From Acephala macrosclerotiorum (lineage: Eukaryota; Ascomycota; Leotiomycetes; Helotiales; Mollisiaceae), in the NCBI GenBank assembly GCA_014904845.1, contig MU119244.1, positions 1-64,000 on the forward strand: 64,000 bases of DNA. Direction: 5' to 3'. A program made the translations under genes and the position numbers. Each line of letters begins with the position of its first letter. The first letter of the stretch is position 1. Shown here one piece after another: positions 45,580 to 59,400 of this stretch. The notes below the pieces were generated by a model. The model did not search any database, was not told the origin of the DNA, and saw only the letters and a program-made list of their open reading frames with translations.

Positions 45580-46128
45580 TGTGTGTTGTTGATTGTGGTG
45601 TTGTGGATGTCCCTGAATAGCGAAATATTTTTGTCTTGCAGTTCTTATCGATAAAGAAAAGTGGGTCCACGGACAGTCTGGGGAACGAGAGGTGGGTCTA
45701 AGGAGTGAAGCAAGGTCACAAAATGAAGTCACAAATGATCACTTTCGAACCAGTAGATGTTCCTGAAAATATCTCATTCATAAGGGCATTGGAGTATTAG
45801 TGCTTCTTCTACTCCATCCATGCTACCGAATCCTTCGCCGAAGGCGGTAAAAGTGAACCTTTTACTGTCCATATTCCTAAATTCAACGCCAATTAAAAAA
45901 AGTTGTACATTGTACAATGCACTAGATGTCTCCTGTACAATCATTCAACAAAGTAACGGGTCTCGCATAAGACATCGGATATACGCTAACAGGAGAGACG
46001 TGAATATGCAAGAGGTCCGTCGAAGCCAATGGCGGCAGATCTTCGTCTAAGACATCGGGAGAAAATGGTACAAGAGAAGCGAAGGTCGTTATAGGGGGCG
46101 TGCTGTCGGGTTAGATCTGTAGAACGGG
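45580..46128. other. FAP7 upstream and MYO2 3' region
   Basis: These 549 bp hold the FAP7 promoter and the 3' UTR of the myosin gene. A perfect CTTCGCCGAAG palindrome lies near 45833-45843. No gene is seen. Confidence 0.4.
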
Positions 46129-49100
46129 TTAATTGCCGTTTATCTCGTTATCGGAGACGTCGTTGGGCTCCTCTTGCGAGTACTCGAGTTTCTCTTGCTG
46201 AGCGATGGCTTGTGCTGAGACAATCTCTGCGAGACGTTTCAAGCGGGGTGTTTGAAGCCCTGTGGATGAGGTTAATGAAGTTCTGGGCACAGGTGAACAA
46301 TTCAACTTACAAGATGGAGTATAGGTCTCCAATGCTGTGATGATGCGGGGCTCGGCAATTTCATATGGTCCACTGTCATCCATGTCCACTGCGGTCAGAA
46401 GGAGCACGTCACTCTTCTCTGTAACGCGAGACGCAACAGCCTTCATGATCTCGCCATTGATGGGCTGTTCGTAATCGGCTACAAGATATTGATTGAGAAG
46501 CTTCTGGATCTGATTGGGGGACAGCCTGCAAATGTATTATTAGCAAAAGACCTTGGCCATTTACAAAGTTTGCACTTACATCCAGCAAATGTCTTGAATG
46601 ATCTCGATATCATTCAAAGTAGCCTTCTTCAACTGGAGGAGCTTGGTCGCTTGCATAAGATGCTCCAATTGAAGTGTGCCTTCGGGCATATCATGACTCT
46701 TGCACCACTCCTCAATACGAGTGATGTTGTAGTTGATTTGGAGGCCGCGCTTCCAGGACAAGAAGTTTCTTCGCATCAACAAGTCGTTGAATGCGGTCAC
46801 ACCAACCAATCTCAACAGCTCAGTAATCGTCTGAACGATGATAGAATCCTCAAGATAATAGGCCTTCATAGCCTTGAATACGTTGTTGAGCAAGCTCAAC
46901 AAGTTGTCCATGCTGTAGGCTGGTGCTGAATTGCTTTGCAGGAGCTTGCCGAGGAAACGATTGCTCTCGTTGGTCACAAAGCCGGGAAGGGATTGGGATT
47001 CGATGATGGCTGGGATGATCATCTTTTGCAGCTTCTTCTTGAGAACCTTCATCCAGGTGTGGTAGATATTGAACTCCAGGCTCTCAAGATCATGCTTGAC
47101 AATCTCGAGCAGACGATCATATTCGTAATTGTCCGTCTTTTGTGTTTCATACCAGTCCTCGGCCAGGAAAACGAAGGAGAGCATTTCGTGAACATTGGAA
47201 AGCCAGAAAGCACCGGGATTGATGGCCTCCTCACCCTCATGTTGCATGACTTCCTGCTGAATTGACTGCATAACATTTGCGAGGAATCTCTCGGACTCCT
47301 TGACGAAACCATTGTTCCACATTTCTGAGGTAACCAAATTGATCAAGTACGACGGGAACAGAACTTCCTTATCGGTAGGAGGTGGTGTGCTTCCAGGAAC
47401 TGGGATCTTGAGGTTGCGGATCAAGCCCATGGTGACTTCATCATTAAGACCATCTTCATCAGCGAGCAGGTTCTCAAGCTCATACTCGATGTTGTCAACA
47501 CCCGGAATGAAGCCAGAGCTGGGAAGACCTGGGCGATGCAGGTTGCTGCCGGTGACAGCCATGGAAACAGGACGAGGATTGAAAGCAGCGCTGAATCGGT
47601 CAATTTCGCGAGGCTCGGCACCGGCACTGCGTCTCTTCGGTTTCTTGGAAGAGACCAAATTGATGAGACCGTTTGCTTGGGGTTGCGTGGCGACCCCGTT
47701 CGTAAGTTCACCATTGGTTGGCATGGCGGGAACGATTCGTTTCGCGATGTCGAGTTGATCTTGCAATTCAGCGAGTTGTTGCCGGAGATTGACGGTCTCA
47801 GCTTCATGAAGAGAGCTGCTGCGTTTTGTTTGCTCAAGCTCCTGCGTAGATACCCTGAGGGATTCGCGAAGTTCCCTCTCCTCTTCTTGCAAGCGTTTGA
47901 TGTTAGCCGTAGATTCCTCGAAGTTCAATTTCAGGGTCTTCATCTCTTCCTCCATTGCGGCCAAACGCGCAGCTGCAATTCCAGCCTGGTTTGCTTCTCC
48001 TTGCAACTCCTTCGATCGTGTCTCTAGAGCATTGTGCCTGTTCTTCCAGGATTTGATCTGGTTCTCGTAGTTCTCGACCTGGTTCTGCAAAGTCTTGTTC
48101 TCCCTCTTCATCGTACCAAGAGATTGGGTGAGCTCGACCACCTTGTTCTCCAATTTGTACGAGATTTGCTTGAGATCGCGTGCTTCTTCGCGGACCTTCT
48201 TGTAGCCGCGTCGCGCAGTCTTGCCTCGCCACAAACTCTGGATGATGACAACTTTGCGCCTGTATTGTCTCCAGCTCTTCATTTGTCGCCTCGATCGCCA
48301 GACCCTTTGGATCAATACCGCGGCATTGCCAAGCCGAGTATCCATAATCTCCCTTCTGCGCAAGAATCCTTTTGCTGCTGCTTGAGCCAGGATGACGTTG
48401 TTGCGAATGGCGTTGAAACTCTTGCGCTCCTTTTGACCTCGCCAAACCCTTTGAATTGTGGTAGCAGCCTTGATTTTCCGGATTTCTTGCGCGTGTTTTC
48501 TTGCAAGGTGTCCTCTGGTGAATGACTGGAAGGTGAGTACAGCGTTCCTCGCATCTAAATACTTCCGACGATAGTACTTGGCTTTGAGATTTTTCTGAAT
48601 CATAATGGCGCAGTCGTTGAGACGATTTGTTCGGAGATTTTCAAGGAACGCTAACATACCAGCTCTGAAGAAGATTTTAGTCAACCCAAGCTGGTATTTA
48701 TCAAGTCCCTGGCCACTGCTGGTACCAAGGGCTTTGGTGAGGATTTTGTTTGCCATATCTCTGATCTCAGATGTCCATGCAGCTGACGGGACCAGCATGT
48801 AATATCTCAAGGCAAATTCCTCGTAGGTCCACCTAGTTGGGTAGCCAGCACAACTGATTCTCACGGTCTCAAGGACACCACAGGCTCGCAATTGACTAAG
48901 AACCATGGGTCCCTCAAAGACCCAAGATTCCTTGCTCTCGTTCGGCTTAATACATCGAATATAGTGTACGTCTGTGTTGTTGATCGTGTGCATCAGTTCG
49001 ATCAGAGAGGATTTGAAGATGCCCCCGAGGGTGGGCTTTCGGTTTACCGCGACACCAATTCTTCGACCTGCTGCTGGTTTCACTGCCGCTGACGCAGCAG

Positions 49101-51147
49101 AAGCGGTATCCTTTTCCCTGACTGCGGACGCAGCATCGAGAACTTGACTCAAGAAGCTGTTCGAGGATGCTCTCAACACAGCCATGTGTTCGTCAGGTAC
49201 AGTATCACGATTCTTATCGATGAAACCATCCGATTCGTAGGTGACATCCACAGCGTAGTGGCAAACCGTGAAAGACGACTTCCCGAAACGAGGTTTCTTG
49301 TAGAACTTGTTTTTGTCAGCAGCATAGTTGTGGTGTAGCTTGGTGACGAATTGCTCGTCTGAACCCATCGGAAGCCTGGATTCTTCATCCAGCAGAGACA
49401 GAATACCAAGTTTCCCTTCGATTAAATCGATACATGGCTGGTTATCCGAGAAGTCGATGAATGTCCAGTCGATTTGCTCCTTCAGATACTCCTCCTGTTC
49501 TAGCTTGAATACATGGGCGTTGAATTCTTGTTGTAATTTCTCGTTGGCGTAGTTGATGCAGAATTGCTCGAAGGAATTTTTGGCGAAATGCTCGAAGCCG
49601 TAGATATCCAGAACACCGATGAATGACTTGACCCTGCTGAGAACTTCTTCCGTCGCCAAGGCATGGTTGATATTCTCTACCAGCCAATCGAAAAGGCTAG
49701 AGTAAACAAACTTTGCAACGGAGTCTCGAACCACAATAGCTTGTTGCTGTGTCAGATTCGATGTAATCTTCTCTCCTCTTGTGATCAGTTGCTTCTTCAC
49801 CGTCCATTTTGCAAACTCGACAGCATCGACACCGAGGATCGCAGCAGCTTTCACAAGCGATGGTTCGGTCGGTGCCAGTACGGAATCGGTTCGGGAAGCT
49901 GTGATATTGACGTTACCGAGGTGGAGCAAGGCAGCAAGGAGCTTGAATATCTCGGATTGTTGGCTGGTGGTGACGCCAATCGTCGACAAAGACTTCTTAA
50001 GAGCTTCAAATTCTGCCTTGTCATCAACACCGTCGATAGTTGGAGAGCTTCCTTGATTCAGATAGTTGAATTGCTCTACGGGTAAGAGCTCCAAATCTTT
50101 CCGCTCAGCATCCGATGCTCCAGCGACGAGTTGGTAGAAGATGTGGTAATTTCGTTCCTTCAGAGGCTGAAAGACCAATCTCGACCGCTCTAGCAAGTAT
50201 GTCCGAATCTTAGCACCGATAATGTTCTGGGCGTCGTCGAACATAATCTCTATGTACTTTCCGAATCGAGAGGAGTTGTCGTTTCGTGTGGTTTTGGCAT
50301 TACCAAAGGATTCCATGATGGGATTGGTAGCAAGAATCTGTTCCTCCGTTTCGCTCATCGAATCCGCCCCTCGTTTCCGTGTCCCTGGCTGATCTGGCGA
50401 TTCTCTCGTAGCAAAATACCGCATTATATACTTCGCACTAACAGTCTTCCCTGCCCCGGATTCTCCTGATACCACTACTGTCTGATTCTTCCCACTCCGT
50501 AGCATATCACTAAGTCTTCTTAGCAGCAGATTCTCAAACGGCCCAGGAAAGTATCACGTACGCAAAGGCCTCCTCCGCAATGGCAAATAGATGTGGCGCT
50601 TGTGTTGCTCTCTGTTTTCCTGCATAAACTTGTACCATACCAGGGACGTATAATGAATCCACCCGAGCAAAGGGATTCGTTGCTATCAGCACGATACCAC
50701 TGTAAGTGTATATCTCCTTTTGTGAATACCGCAACCGAATGGCTTGGAGGACTGTGTATAGAACTCAGCATCAAAATATCATCGAGGCGGATGAAGACCT
50801 ACCAGCAGGCTCATTAAGATGTGAAAGATTCGTCAAGTCGTCGCTAGCTTCTAGCATCGTAGGATTCATCAGAGGGGGAAGTTTCGAATTGTTCGGGTCT
50901 GCTAGAGCTTCTTCGGTGGTCTCTATTGTTTTGGTCTGCCAGATTCCCCATTGTTAGCTTCAGATGGATTATTATGTGAGGTAGAAGCGTTGTAAAGTTT
51001 TGGGTGACAGACCTCTCCGTTTGCCAGTGTGAAGACCAAGCTGACTTTGTCCCCATTCGCAGTCCTGGACGTCAACTCAGAGGCCACCCATCCCTCCGTG
51101 GCATCTGGCTGCCACGCTTTCGTGCCGACATCATAAGTGTGCGCCAT
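46129..51147 (-). CDS. MYO2: Class V myosin heavy chain
   Basis: The exons are 51013..51147, 50803..50935, 50562..50751, 46580..50509, 46311..46525 and 46129..46259, giving 1,577 residues. Class V myosin is the actin motor that carries vesicles, organelles and chitin-synthase cargo to the hyphal tip. The SH3-like N-terminus (KAWQPDATEGWVASEL) leads to the motor: P-loop GESGAGKT (168-175), switch I NDNSSRFGK, switch II DIYGFEHF and actin-binding FKSSLIELMHTINNT. Six IQ motifs follow (for example TTIQRVWRGQKERK and VVIIQSLWRGKTARRG), then a coiled coil, a disordered linker and the DIL cargo-binding domain (HTWMKVLKKKLQKMIIPAII, SLLNNVFKAMKAYYLEDSI). The last intron (46260-46310, 51 nt) is stop-free and in frame. 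It is the only class V myosin I expect in such a genome. Confidence 0.96.
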
Positions 51148-52144
51148 CGGTGCGATCTTGATGGAAAGATACAACTTCGTCCTCAACACTCTTCAACGAT
51201 GGGCAGAACAATCCGGGAGCGACAGCTGCAGGATCCGCCTGCATGAACCAAACCAACGCGACGTGAGAGAGCGAGTAGAAGGAGCGAGATTCAAAGTGAC
51301 GATATGCCGGTGTTCAAGGCTTCTGGGCGTCTGGTAGATAGAAAATTCATCTGTGAGTGAAAGAGAAAACGTTGTTGAATATTCGTAGGTGAGAATATCC
51401 AGCAGCAGGGCGCGCGGAGCAGGGGTGCGTTAGCGTGAAGCCCCTATTTACAGTCTAGTCTGAGAGTGCATTAACGTGAAGCAACCCAGGAGTGCAAAAT
51501 GACAACTGTCGAAGAACTTTGCAGTTCCTGGAGATTCATGCGAGCTGGGAGCCGTTGACTCTAATAATCCGATCTAAGGTCACTCATCCGCACGCGTGCA
51601 ACCGCCAGCAGAGCTCGGGGAGAGTCAATCACACCGCCGAACTTTTATTTAGATCGTTGATATCGCAATCTTCACGTGGCGGGAGCTACCCTTGCCTTAC
51701 CAGCATGCCTAGCTGCAGCTAAACGCATCTGAATAGGAAGTGTTTGACGCACACTCAGAAAGACCGATTGTCCAGCCGGAAGAGACACACTGCCTCAAGC
51801 ATACGTCTTGTAAATTGAAGATCTCACTGGAATGTCCGAAAACTGTAGGTGTATCGGCGAGTTTTGAATAGCATACCGCCACCGATCCTCTCAGCTGGTG
51901 CATCAATATCACACATGCCAGAAGGTTCGCTTATTTTTGTACCAGCCAGTAAAGAGGGCTTCTGGAGAATACGTGTCTGCAGATGTTGCAGAGATTGCTT
52001 TATTTTGTATAGTCACCATACCCAAGTATCGCCATTTCTTGTGTTGAAGGGATCCAAGTCCTAGATATTGCGCCGCTCACTCCTGTCGAATGCTATCCCT
52101 TCTTAAACTTCCCATTTTGATTAGTAAATTGAAAGCCCGCCGAT
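51148..52144. other. MYO2 upstream / SER3 3' region
   Basis: About 1 kb: the myosin promoter and 5' UTR on one side, the phosphoglycerate dehydrogenase 3' end on the other. No conserved coding frame is seen. Confidence 0.45.
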
Positions 52145-53895
52145 TTAGTAAAGAATCCGTGTCATGATACGAGCTATGCCGGTTAGCATTGAATGGAATC
52201 TAGCGTGTGCTGTCACTTACAGGACAATGCCTCCAAATTGTCAAACATCTCTCTGATGTCCGTAGTGTTGACATCGCTGATATCTGCCATCAAGTAGGCA
52301 ACATCTCCCTTGTTATCAGTGATTTGCTTGTCAACGTTGTGGTCTCCAAGGATTTCGTTGACTGAGATTGAAGGTAAGTATGACTGCTCATCTCAAATTT
52401 ATCTCCAGGGTAAGAAATACCTTTTCTCAGAACGCCGGGAACGTTGTGATGGATGTAAATGACCTATAGTAGTTAGTATCAATGCTGTTTCTACAGAAAT
52501 TTTTAGTCGTACCCTAGCGTGATTTTGCTCATCTGACATGAGGGATCGAAGGTTGACCTCAGGGAGGTTGACAGCTCCAAGTGTAACACCAGAATTGACA
52601 TATCTCACCAAAGCATCACCAACTATGGCATGTTAGTAAAGTTTGCAGGAGTGTCGACACAGTCGGCATACCTTCGACGCCAATCGCGCGTTGTGCCTCC
52701 TCAGTGCTACCTCCAATGTGCGGTGTAAGGATGATATTCTTTAGACTACGGAGATCTTCTGCCCAGGAGTTCAGGCCGTTGGTAAAATAATCACCGTTTC
52801 CACCTGGCTCACTTGGGTAGACGTCTAACGCAGCACCAGCAATCTTGCCATTACGCATGGCATTGATCAAGGCCGGAATGTCGACGACGGTACCTCTGCT
52901 AGCGTTGATCAGATAGCTTCCCTCTTTCATCTGATCAAATTGAGGTGCTGCAATCATATTCTTAGTCTCGGGAAGCTCAGGGACGTGGCAGGTCACAAAG
53001 TCTGCCTGATTGAGCAGAGCTTGGAGTGTAGGAACTTGTCTTGCGGTGCCGAGTGCCATGAGGTTGAGAATATCGTAGTAGATCACTGTCATGCCCATTG
53101 CCTCCGCCAGGACGGACAACTGAGAGCCAATATGGCCATAACCAATTATACCTGTAAAACATGTCAGGACTATAGTGCAGCTTTCTCCCGAACAACCTAC
53201 CAAGCGTCTTCCCACGAATTTCCCAGCATTTATTGCTAACTTTGTTCCACGTTCCCTTGTGCAGTTCGTTTGATCGGTCACCAAGCTGACGGGCAAGAGA
53301 AATGATCTCGCCGATAACTAGTTCTGCAACACTTCTAGAATTGGCAAAAGGGGAGTTGAATACGGCAATTCCGTGATTGGCAGCATATTCAAGGTCGACC
53401 TGGTTCGTACCAATGCAGAAACAACCCACCACAATCAGATTCTTTGCTTCGCGAAGGACTCGTTCCGAGAGCTTGGTTTTTGATCGAATACCGATGACAT
53501 GGACATCTCTGTTGGAATGGTCAGCCGATTTCCCAATGTTTTTGGAAATTAAGCCCGTACTTGATCTTCTGAATAAGCTCTGCCTCTGGTAAAGATGTCT
53601 TCAATGCCTCTACATGGTATCCTTGCTCTCGTAACAACTCCTGTCCGCTTGGATTGACATTCTCCAGCAGAAGAATCTTGATATCTTCCGCATTGAAGGG
53701 TTTCAAAACCTTGGGTGTCGTAGCAGTCCTGGCAAGAGATGCACCAAAGAAGTTCGATGGGGAGTGATGGCTAAGAGGATTGTTGAAGGTAGCTGTGGGA
53801 GAAGTCGAAACGGTCACATTGAGCGAGTTGCTGAGAGTTCTGGCAAGGCCATTGATCGTATCGACGGAAGGAATATCCTTCGCAGCGGAGCTCAT
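52145..53895 (-). CDS. SER3: D-3-phosphoglycerate dehydrogenase
   Basis: Seven exons (53561..53895, 53201..53508, 52672..53151, 52513..52622, 52421..52463, 52221..52361, 52145..52173) give 481 residues. The enzyme oxidises 3-phosphoglycerate to 3-phosphohydroxypyruvate with NAD, the first step of serine synthesis. After a variable N-terminus, the catalytic domain has NVNPSGQELLREQGYHVE and VGCFCIGTNQVDLEYAA. The Rossmann motif is GIIGYGHIGSQ. Catalytic segments are INASRGTVVD (Arg), an acidic DVYPSEPG and LTPHIGGSTEEAQRAIG (His). A C-terminal ACT domain (VIYIHHNVPGVLRKVNEIL) is the usual serine-feedback module. The last exon codes for nine residues and the stop; the terminal SRIMTRILY is the expected family ending. 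The start at 53895 is the first ATG in frame. Confidence 0.95.
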
Positions 53896-54806
53896 CTTCA
53901 CCGTTGTTGCTGTAAATGAAGACTTGAGATTTCAAATTCAGAAAAGATAAATTGAAGAGATGTCGGTTTGTTTTATGACTCAAGCCCGGGAGGCTTGCTT
54001 GAAATCGCGTAATGCACATCATCCCCACCAAGGCTGAGGAAAATTTCAACAACGGTAGCCTTATTTTATGCGCGACATGTGACACTTAGAGGATGGTTAG
54101 GCTAAAGTTGAATAATAGGAAGTGCAAGGCTTTGGAACCAATGAGAAGGCTGTGTCTGCCTAGCTTACCACCAAAAACTTACGTTTTATACCTTTTACAG
54201 CTTAGCAAGCATAATTAGACAGAAAAGAGGAGCTATTGACCGAAAATCATCACAGCACCTCCTCGCCGTGTTCGGCCTCGTTTCTGAGTTTCGGCGAGTA
54301 AAGGACGTACTAAGGGAAGGCTCCGAATAAGGAATAAGATTCAAAGCCGTTGCAGGACAAAGAAGCACAAATAGCCGAGTCCTTATCATCAAAACATGAA
54401 AGAACTAATGACTGTCATTAATCCGTAGTCTGGATCCGCCTGCATCTACTCCCGTATTCAGTCCGGTCCCGAGACAGTTCCTCAACACGCATGTGTCACG
54501 ATAATATTGCATAAACTTTTCATTTGACATCTACGGAGAACGCCTCGAGTATTTGCAGGAATCAAGTGATGCAGTACAACCGCGAAAGAGGAACGAGCCT
54601 CGAAGGCTCGAGAGCTGATTAGTCTAGTAGAAAAAAAAATCCTTCATGCATGTAGAAACACCGATGCGTTGTTACCCCAAAGGATTTTGCGCCGAATCAT
54701 TCTTCCACGTGTAAATGCGGGGTCCGATGGTGAATGGACAAGTCAACGAGTGACAGGTCGGGAGGTGTGAGTATCTGAGTGTCTGGACGAGAGATAGGCA
54801 GGCTGT
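53896..54806. other. SER3 upstream / NAP1 3' region
   Basis: About 0.9 kb with no conserved frame. It contains the SER3 promoter and the NAP1 3' UTR. Confidence 0.45.
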
Positions 54807-56225
54807 TTAGCTTTGCTTGCACTCAGCAGCCTCCTGCTTAGGCTTCGCAGCATCATCCTGTAAAGTAATTAGCAGAGGGTCTCAAACGCAAAGACGGCGG
54901 CTCACATCATCTTCAGACTCTTCCTCGTCATCATGGTCCTCGCTAGCATCGTCTTCCTCATCATCCTCATCCTCGAAATCACCCTCCTCCATGTCCTCAT
55001 CCAATTCCTCGAATTGCAAGGCCTCGCCGGTGAACCAATCGATAGCACGAGGGATGAGCTTCTCCTTGATGTCCTCGCCCAATTGATAATCGAGTTCAAG
55101 ACGCTCCTCAATATCAGATGCAACATCATCCTCATCCTCGTCGGTTGGAGCCTTGGGAGGCGAGAAGAAGTTGAAGAACGATTCGGTTGGGACAGTCTTC
55201 TTCACGACACGGGTTTGCTTGGTGTCTAAAATTCACGTTAGAGATGTCTCCATATAGATGTTTGAGACTTACTCTTGTTTCTTTGCTTCTTGCTCTCGAC
55301 TCGGACAGTCAGATCCTTACCGGTCTTCCAGTCAATCTTGTCACCCTCAGCGTGGTCATAGATGAAGTCTCCACCGTAGCCGCTCTCATTTTGGTAGAAG
55401 TATGTTTTGGTGATTGTCTTGTTGGTGAAGAACTCGTTCTCAGCGAACTCGAAGATCAATCGGAAACCAGGCTTGTCAAGATACTCCATGCGAACGTCGG
55501 TCAGGTCCTTAAGAGCAGCCTCATCTCTGTCGGTGATCATCTCAGCCAGAGAGACCTGGTTCTTCATGGCAGAAAGCCAGAACTCAGGAATACCCTTAAC
55601 ATCGGATGGTTCCTCTGACTTCTCAACGGGCTCAGCTTCATCTTGCTCTTCGTCCTCTTCACCGGACTTGACCTCCTCGGCAGTAGGTTCAGCGACACCA
55701 TTGATGATCTTGGCACGCTTTTGGTACAATGGGGTGAACTTTGCGAAGTATTTCTTCTCCAACTCCAAAACCTCCTCCTGGAACTCAGCCTCCAACTTTG
55801 AGTGTTCCTTTTGGACACCCTTGAGACCTGCAACACGACGACGGACTGGTGCGGGGAGGGACTCGACGTAGCCAGAGGATCGGCCGACAAGGGAACCGAG
55901 CTTGCCTTGAATCATTTGGACAAGCTTTGGGTTTTGTGCGAAGATAGATGCAGCGGCAACGCGATCGAATTCCTCTAGGGGTGAATTAGTGACTTGCCGC
56001 AAATTTCGGTGAGGGGCAATAATCGACAACTCACCTTCCTTGATCGTTCCAACGCCAGGTTGTTGTGCGTGCGATGAGATGGGAGCGTTGTTCATGGGAG
56101 TATTTTGAGGAGTCCTGTACATGACGAATATTAGTCCTCGAATATTTTGTTGATTGTGGGGTTGTTGTTGTTGTTGTGGCTTACGGAGCGGTTTGGGAGT
56201 TTTGTTTTCTCGGGATTTCAGACAT
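54807..56225 (-). CDS. NAP1: Nucleosome assembly protein 1
   Basis: Five exons (56185..56225, 56035..56114, 55273..55974, 54906..55225, 54807..54857) give 397 residues. Nap1 is a histone H2A-H2B chaperone that also shuttles with karyopherins. The N-terminus is short and polar. The NAP domain starts at [22 protein letters not shown] and includes the long dimerisation helix ([21 protein letters not shown]), [17 protein letters not shown], an acidic loop with [12 protein letters not shown], and [33 protein letters not shown] follows the IDW-containing region. The C-terminal acidic tail is strongly Asp/Glu-rich. The last exon adds 16 residues ending CKQS. It diverges from the P5B ATPase with 234 bp between ATGs. 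Confidence 0.95.
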
Positions 56226-56459
56226 CTTGTTGGATGGGCGTCCAATAGAGACAGAAGCGTCGCTGATGGAATATGGTATCGAGAGAGTTTGGCAACAATC
56301 GTTCGTGACGTTGACCAGGACAAAGACGTTGAAAATACAAGACCGCACCTGCGTTGGGGCAAGAAGGATTGATGGGAGGCGCCCGCTAGTGGGACCAAAA
56401 AACTGGCGTGCGATAAACGACCTAGCCGTTATCGAGAGTAGTTCTTCCGACGTTATCCC
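56226..56459. promoter_or_regulatory. Divergent promoter NAP1 / P5B ATPase
   Basis: Only 234 bp separate the start codons, so the two promoters and 5' UTRs overlap. No distinct motif was identified. Confidence 0.5.
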
Positions 56460-59400
56460 ATGGCGAGAAGTCCTCAAGTCTCTGCAGACGGCGATGCATC
56501 CGATATAGAGCTCTCTTCCTGGATACGGACTGGCCGTGTCAATCACTGCACAGAGATGGACGAATCCAGCGGGATGCCCATCGTGGGCGGGCGACGGAAC
56601 AGGTCCAGGAGCAATGGCGCTGCCAATGGGACAATGCTTAGAAGAGACTCCAATTTGTCGACATCGAGTTTCCTGGACGAGGTGGAGATGGCACAGGATG
56701 AAGTTTTTGCGGGCCCTATGGGTGAGAGCGTTCCGACAAGCGTATCCTCCTTCGCACATCGACGGGGCAGAGCCGACTCGACGACCAGCTTCACCTACTA
56801 CCCGGACGAAGAAGAGCCTTTACCACCTTCCGAAGACGATAGTGCTATATTAGATGACGAATCTGAGTTATACTTTGAAGAGGATGAGGATGAGTCTGCA
56901 GATCTGGAAGCTGGGGAACGATCAGCCATGCGAAGAAGCTCGTCTGGTCTTTCACGAACTTCGGTACAAGACCGGTTGCTCAGAAGTGATAGTGCAAGAA
57001 CAGATGGAAGTACTTCAGGCCGTGGGCATAGAACCAGCCAGAAGTTATACATTGTTACAGAGGATCTCACTATTGTCGTGGCGGGTTTTCGATCATCACC
57101 AGTGGGATTTGCATTGTATACAACAATTTGTATATTTACGCTTGGTCTTGGCTATCTCCTCTTTCGTTGGCTTCCTCGCTTGCAAGTGAACATCATTGGA
57201 GTTCCCTGTCCGTTGAAGGAGTGTTCATGGGTTGTCATCGAGGTATGTACTTTCCAAAGATACCTTACCTCTGGTGGGTGCTAAGTAATGAAAAGTTTGC
57301 ATAGCACACCATGGTAACCTTCGCTGACTCCTATAGAACCAATGGGGCGAATTTGTGACTCAAGATGTGGAGTCTCAAGATTATGGAAGGTCCTTGTCCA
57401 CTGTATTCGGCACTCCTGAAAAGCGGTTCGTATTGGCATACGATGAGGATGATGACCCTGTTCTAGATGACCTCAGGATTCTGGACTATCGTTATATGAG
57501 ATTTGTTTTCCATCCTCTCAAAGATAAGTTTGTCTTGAGCAACAGCTGGAAGGACCCTGCCTGGACCGATGTAAAGACCATTCGAGCAGGCATCGACGGG
57601 GATGAGAAAGAGAACCGTGAGCTTGTGTTCGGCAAGAATCTTATTGATATAAAGCAGAAGACAATCCCACAACTGCTTGTAGATGAGGTTTGTGATCCGA
57701 TCCTAAATTTCCAGAGTTTGCTTATAAGACTAGGCATTCCATCCCTTCTATGTTTTCCAGGTTGCGAGTCTGGTCCTGTGGTCACTCGACGAATATTACT
57801 ATTATGCAGCTTGCATTTTCTTGATCTCGGTGGTCAGCATAACCACGACTCTCATAGAAACTCGTTCAGTGAGTATTATCCATCAATAGTAGGGGCAGAG
57901 ATTCTAAGACATGCAGACCATGAAAAGACTTCGAGAGATATCTAGATTCGAATGCGATGTGCGGGTCCTCCGGAAATCTTTCTGTAAGATTTTCTGCTTG
58001 TTATCTCCTTCAATTACTTATGCATACACAGGGCGTTACGTTCCTTCAAGTGAACTCGTTCCAGGAGATGTGTATGAAGTCACAGATCCTGCTCTCACTC
58101 AATTCCCTTGTGACAGTATATTACTGGCCGGGGATTGTATCGTGAACGAGAGCATGCTTACTGGCGAGTCTGTACCTGTGTCGAAAGTCCCAGCAAGCAA
58201 TGAATCTCTTCACGCCCTGAATCTGGCGGCGTCATCAATCGCACCAGAGCTTGCCAGACATTTTCTGTTCTGCGGTACGAAGATCATCCGAGCAAGACGA
58301 CCCCAGGACGACAAGGACGACGAGGCTGTGGCTCTCGCTATGACTGTACGAACTGGCTTCAACACCACCAAGGGTGCACTCGTTCGGTCCATGCTGTTCC
58401 CGAAACCTTCTGGCTTCAAGTTCTACAGAGACTCCTTTCGGTACATCTCTGTCATGGGAGGCATCGCTATGTTGGGCTTCGTGGCTTCACTCATAAATTT
58501 TGTCCGCTTGAAGCTTGAATGGCACTTGATCATAGTCAGGGCACTCGATCTAATCACGATCGTTGTTCCTCCAGCGCTTCCAGCTACACTCACCATTGGG
58601 ACCAATTTTGCATTGTCTCGATTGAGGAAAAAGCAAATTTTCTGCATTAGTCCTCAGCGGGTCAATGTTGGAGGCAAACTTGATATTATTTGCTTCGACA
58701 AGACCGGTACACTGACCGAGGATGGACTTGATGTTCTTGGACTCCGTGTAGCGCAAAGACCTTCCAATCGGTTCAGCGAGATCCTGCCTGACGCCCTCTC
58801 TCTACTTCCAGGCGCAGCTTACGAGCGGGATCCTACAATTGAATATGATGCCCACAAGGCGGCGTTGTATACGATGGCGACCTGTCACTCTTTGCGAGTT
58901 GTGGATGGTGAGCTTGTAGGAGATCCGCTAGACGTGAAAATGTTTGCCTTTACGGGCTGGTCATTTGAGGAAGGAGAGCAAAGGGGCGCCGATCCCGAAG
59001 ACGAGGAGCAGGGTGGCCTCTCTCCATCCATTGCTCGCCCTCCTGCTGGCATGGAATACGATCTGGATGACAATGATGCAGCGCAGAACTCGAGCGTGAG
59101 TGTTTTCATCATGTTGCCGAGCCATTCTAACATTCAACACAGAGGTCTCCCATCGAGCTTGGCGTGCTGAAATCATTCGAGTTCGTATCACAATTGCGAA
59201 GAGCAAGCGTTATTGTGAGAAATTTTGGTTCTCCAGGTTGTGATATTTACGTCAAAGGTGCCCCGGAGTGTATGAGGGACATATGCAAAGCAGAGAGCTG
59301 TAAGACACCAATCTTGAAGAGCCCTTCCCCGGCCAATTTCTGACTTGAATTACAGTTCCTATCGATTACGAAGAGCTTCTAGCCTACTACACGCACCGAG

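Noticed and set aside
46576..51147. Long plus-strand frames opposite the myosin gene
   Set aside because: All are antisense shadows of the myosin coding sequence.
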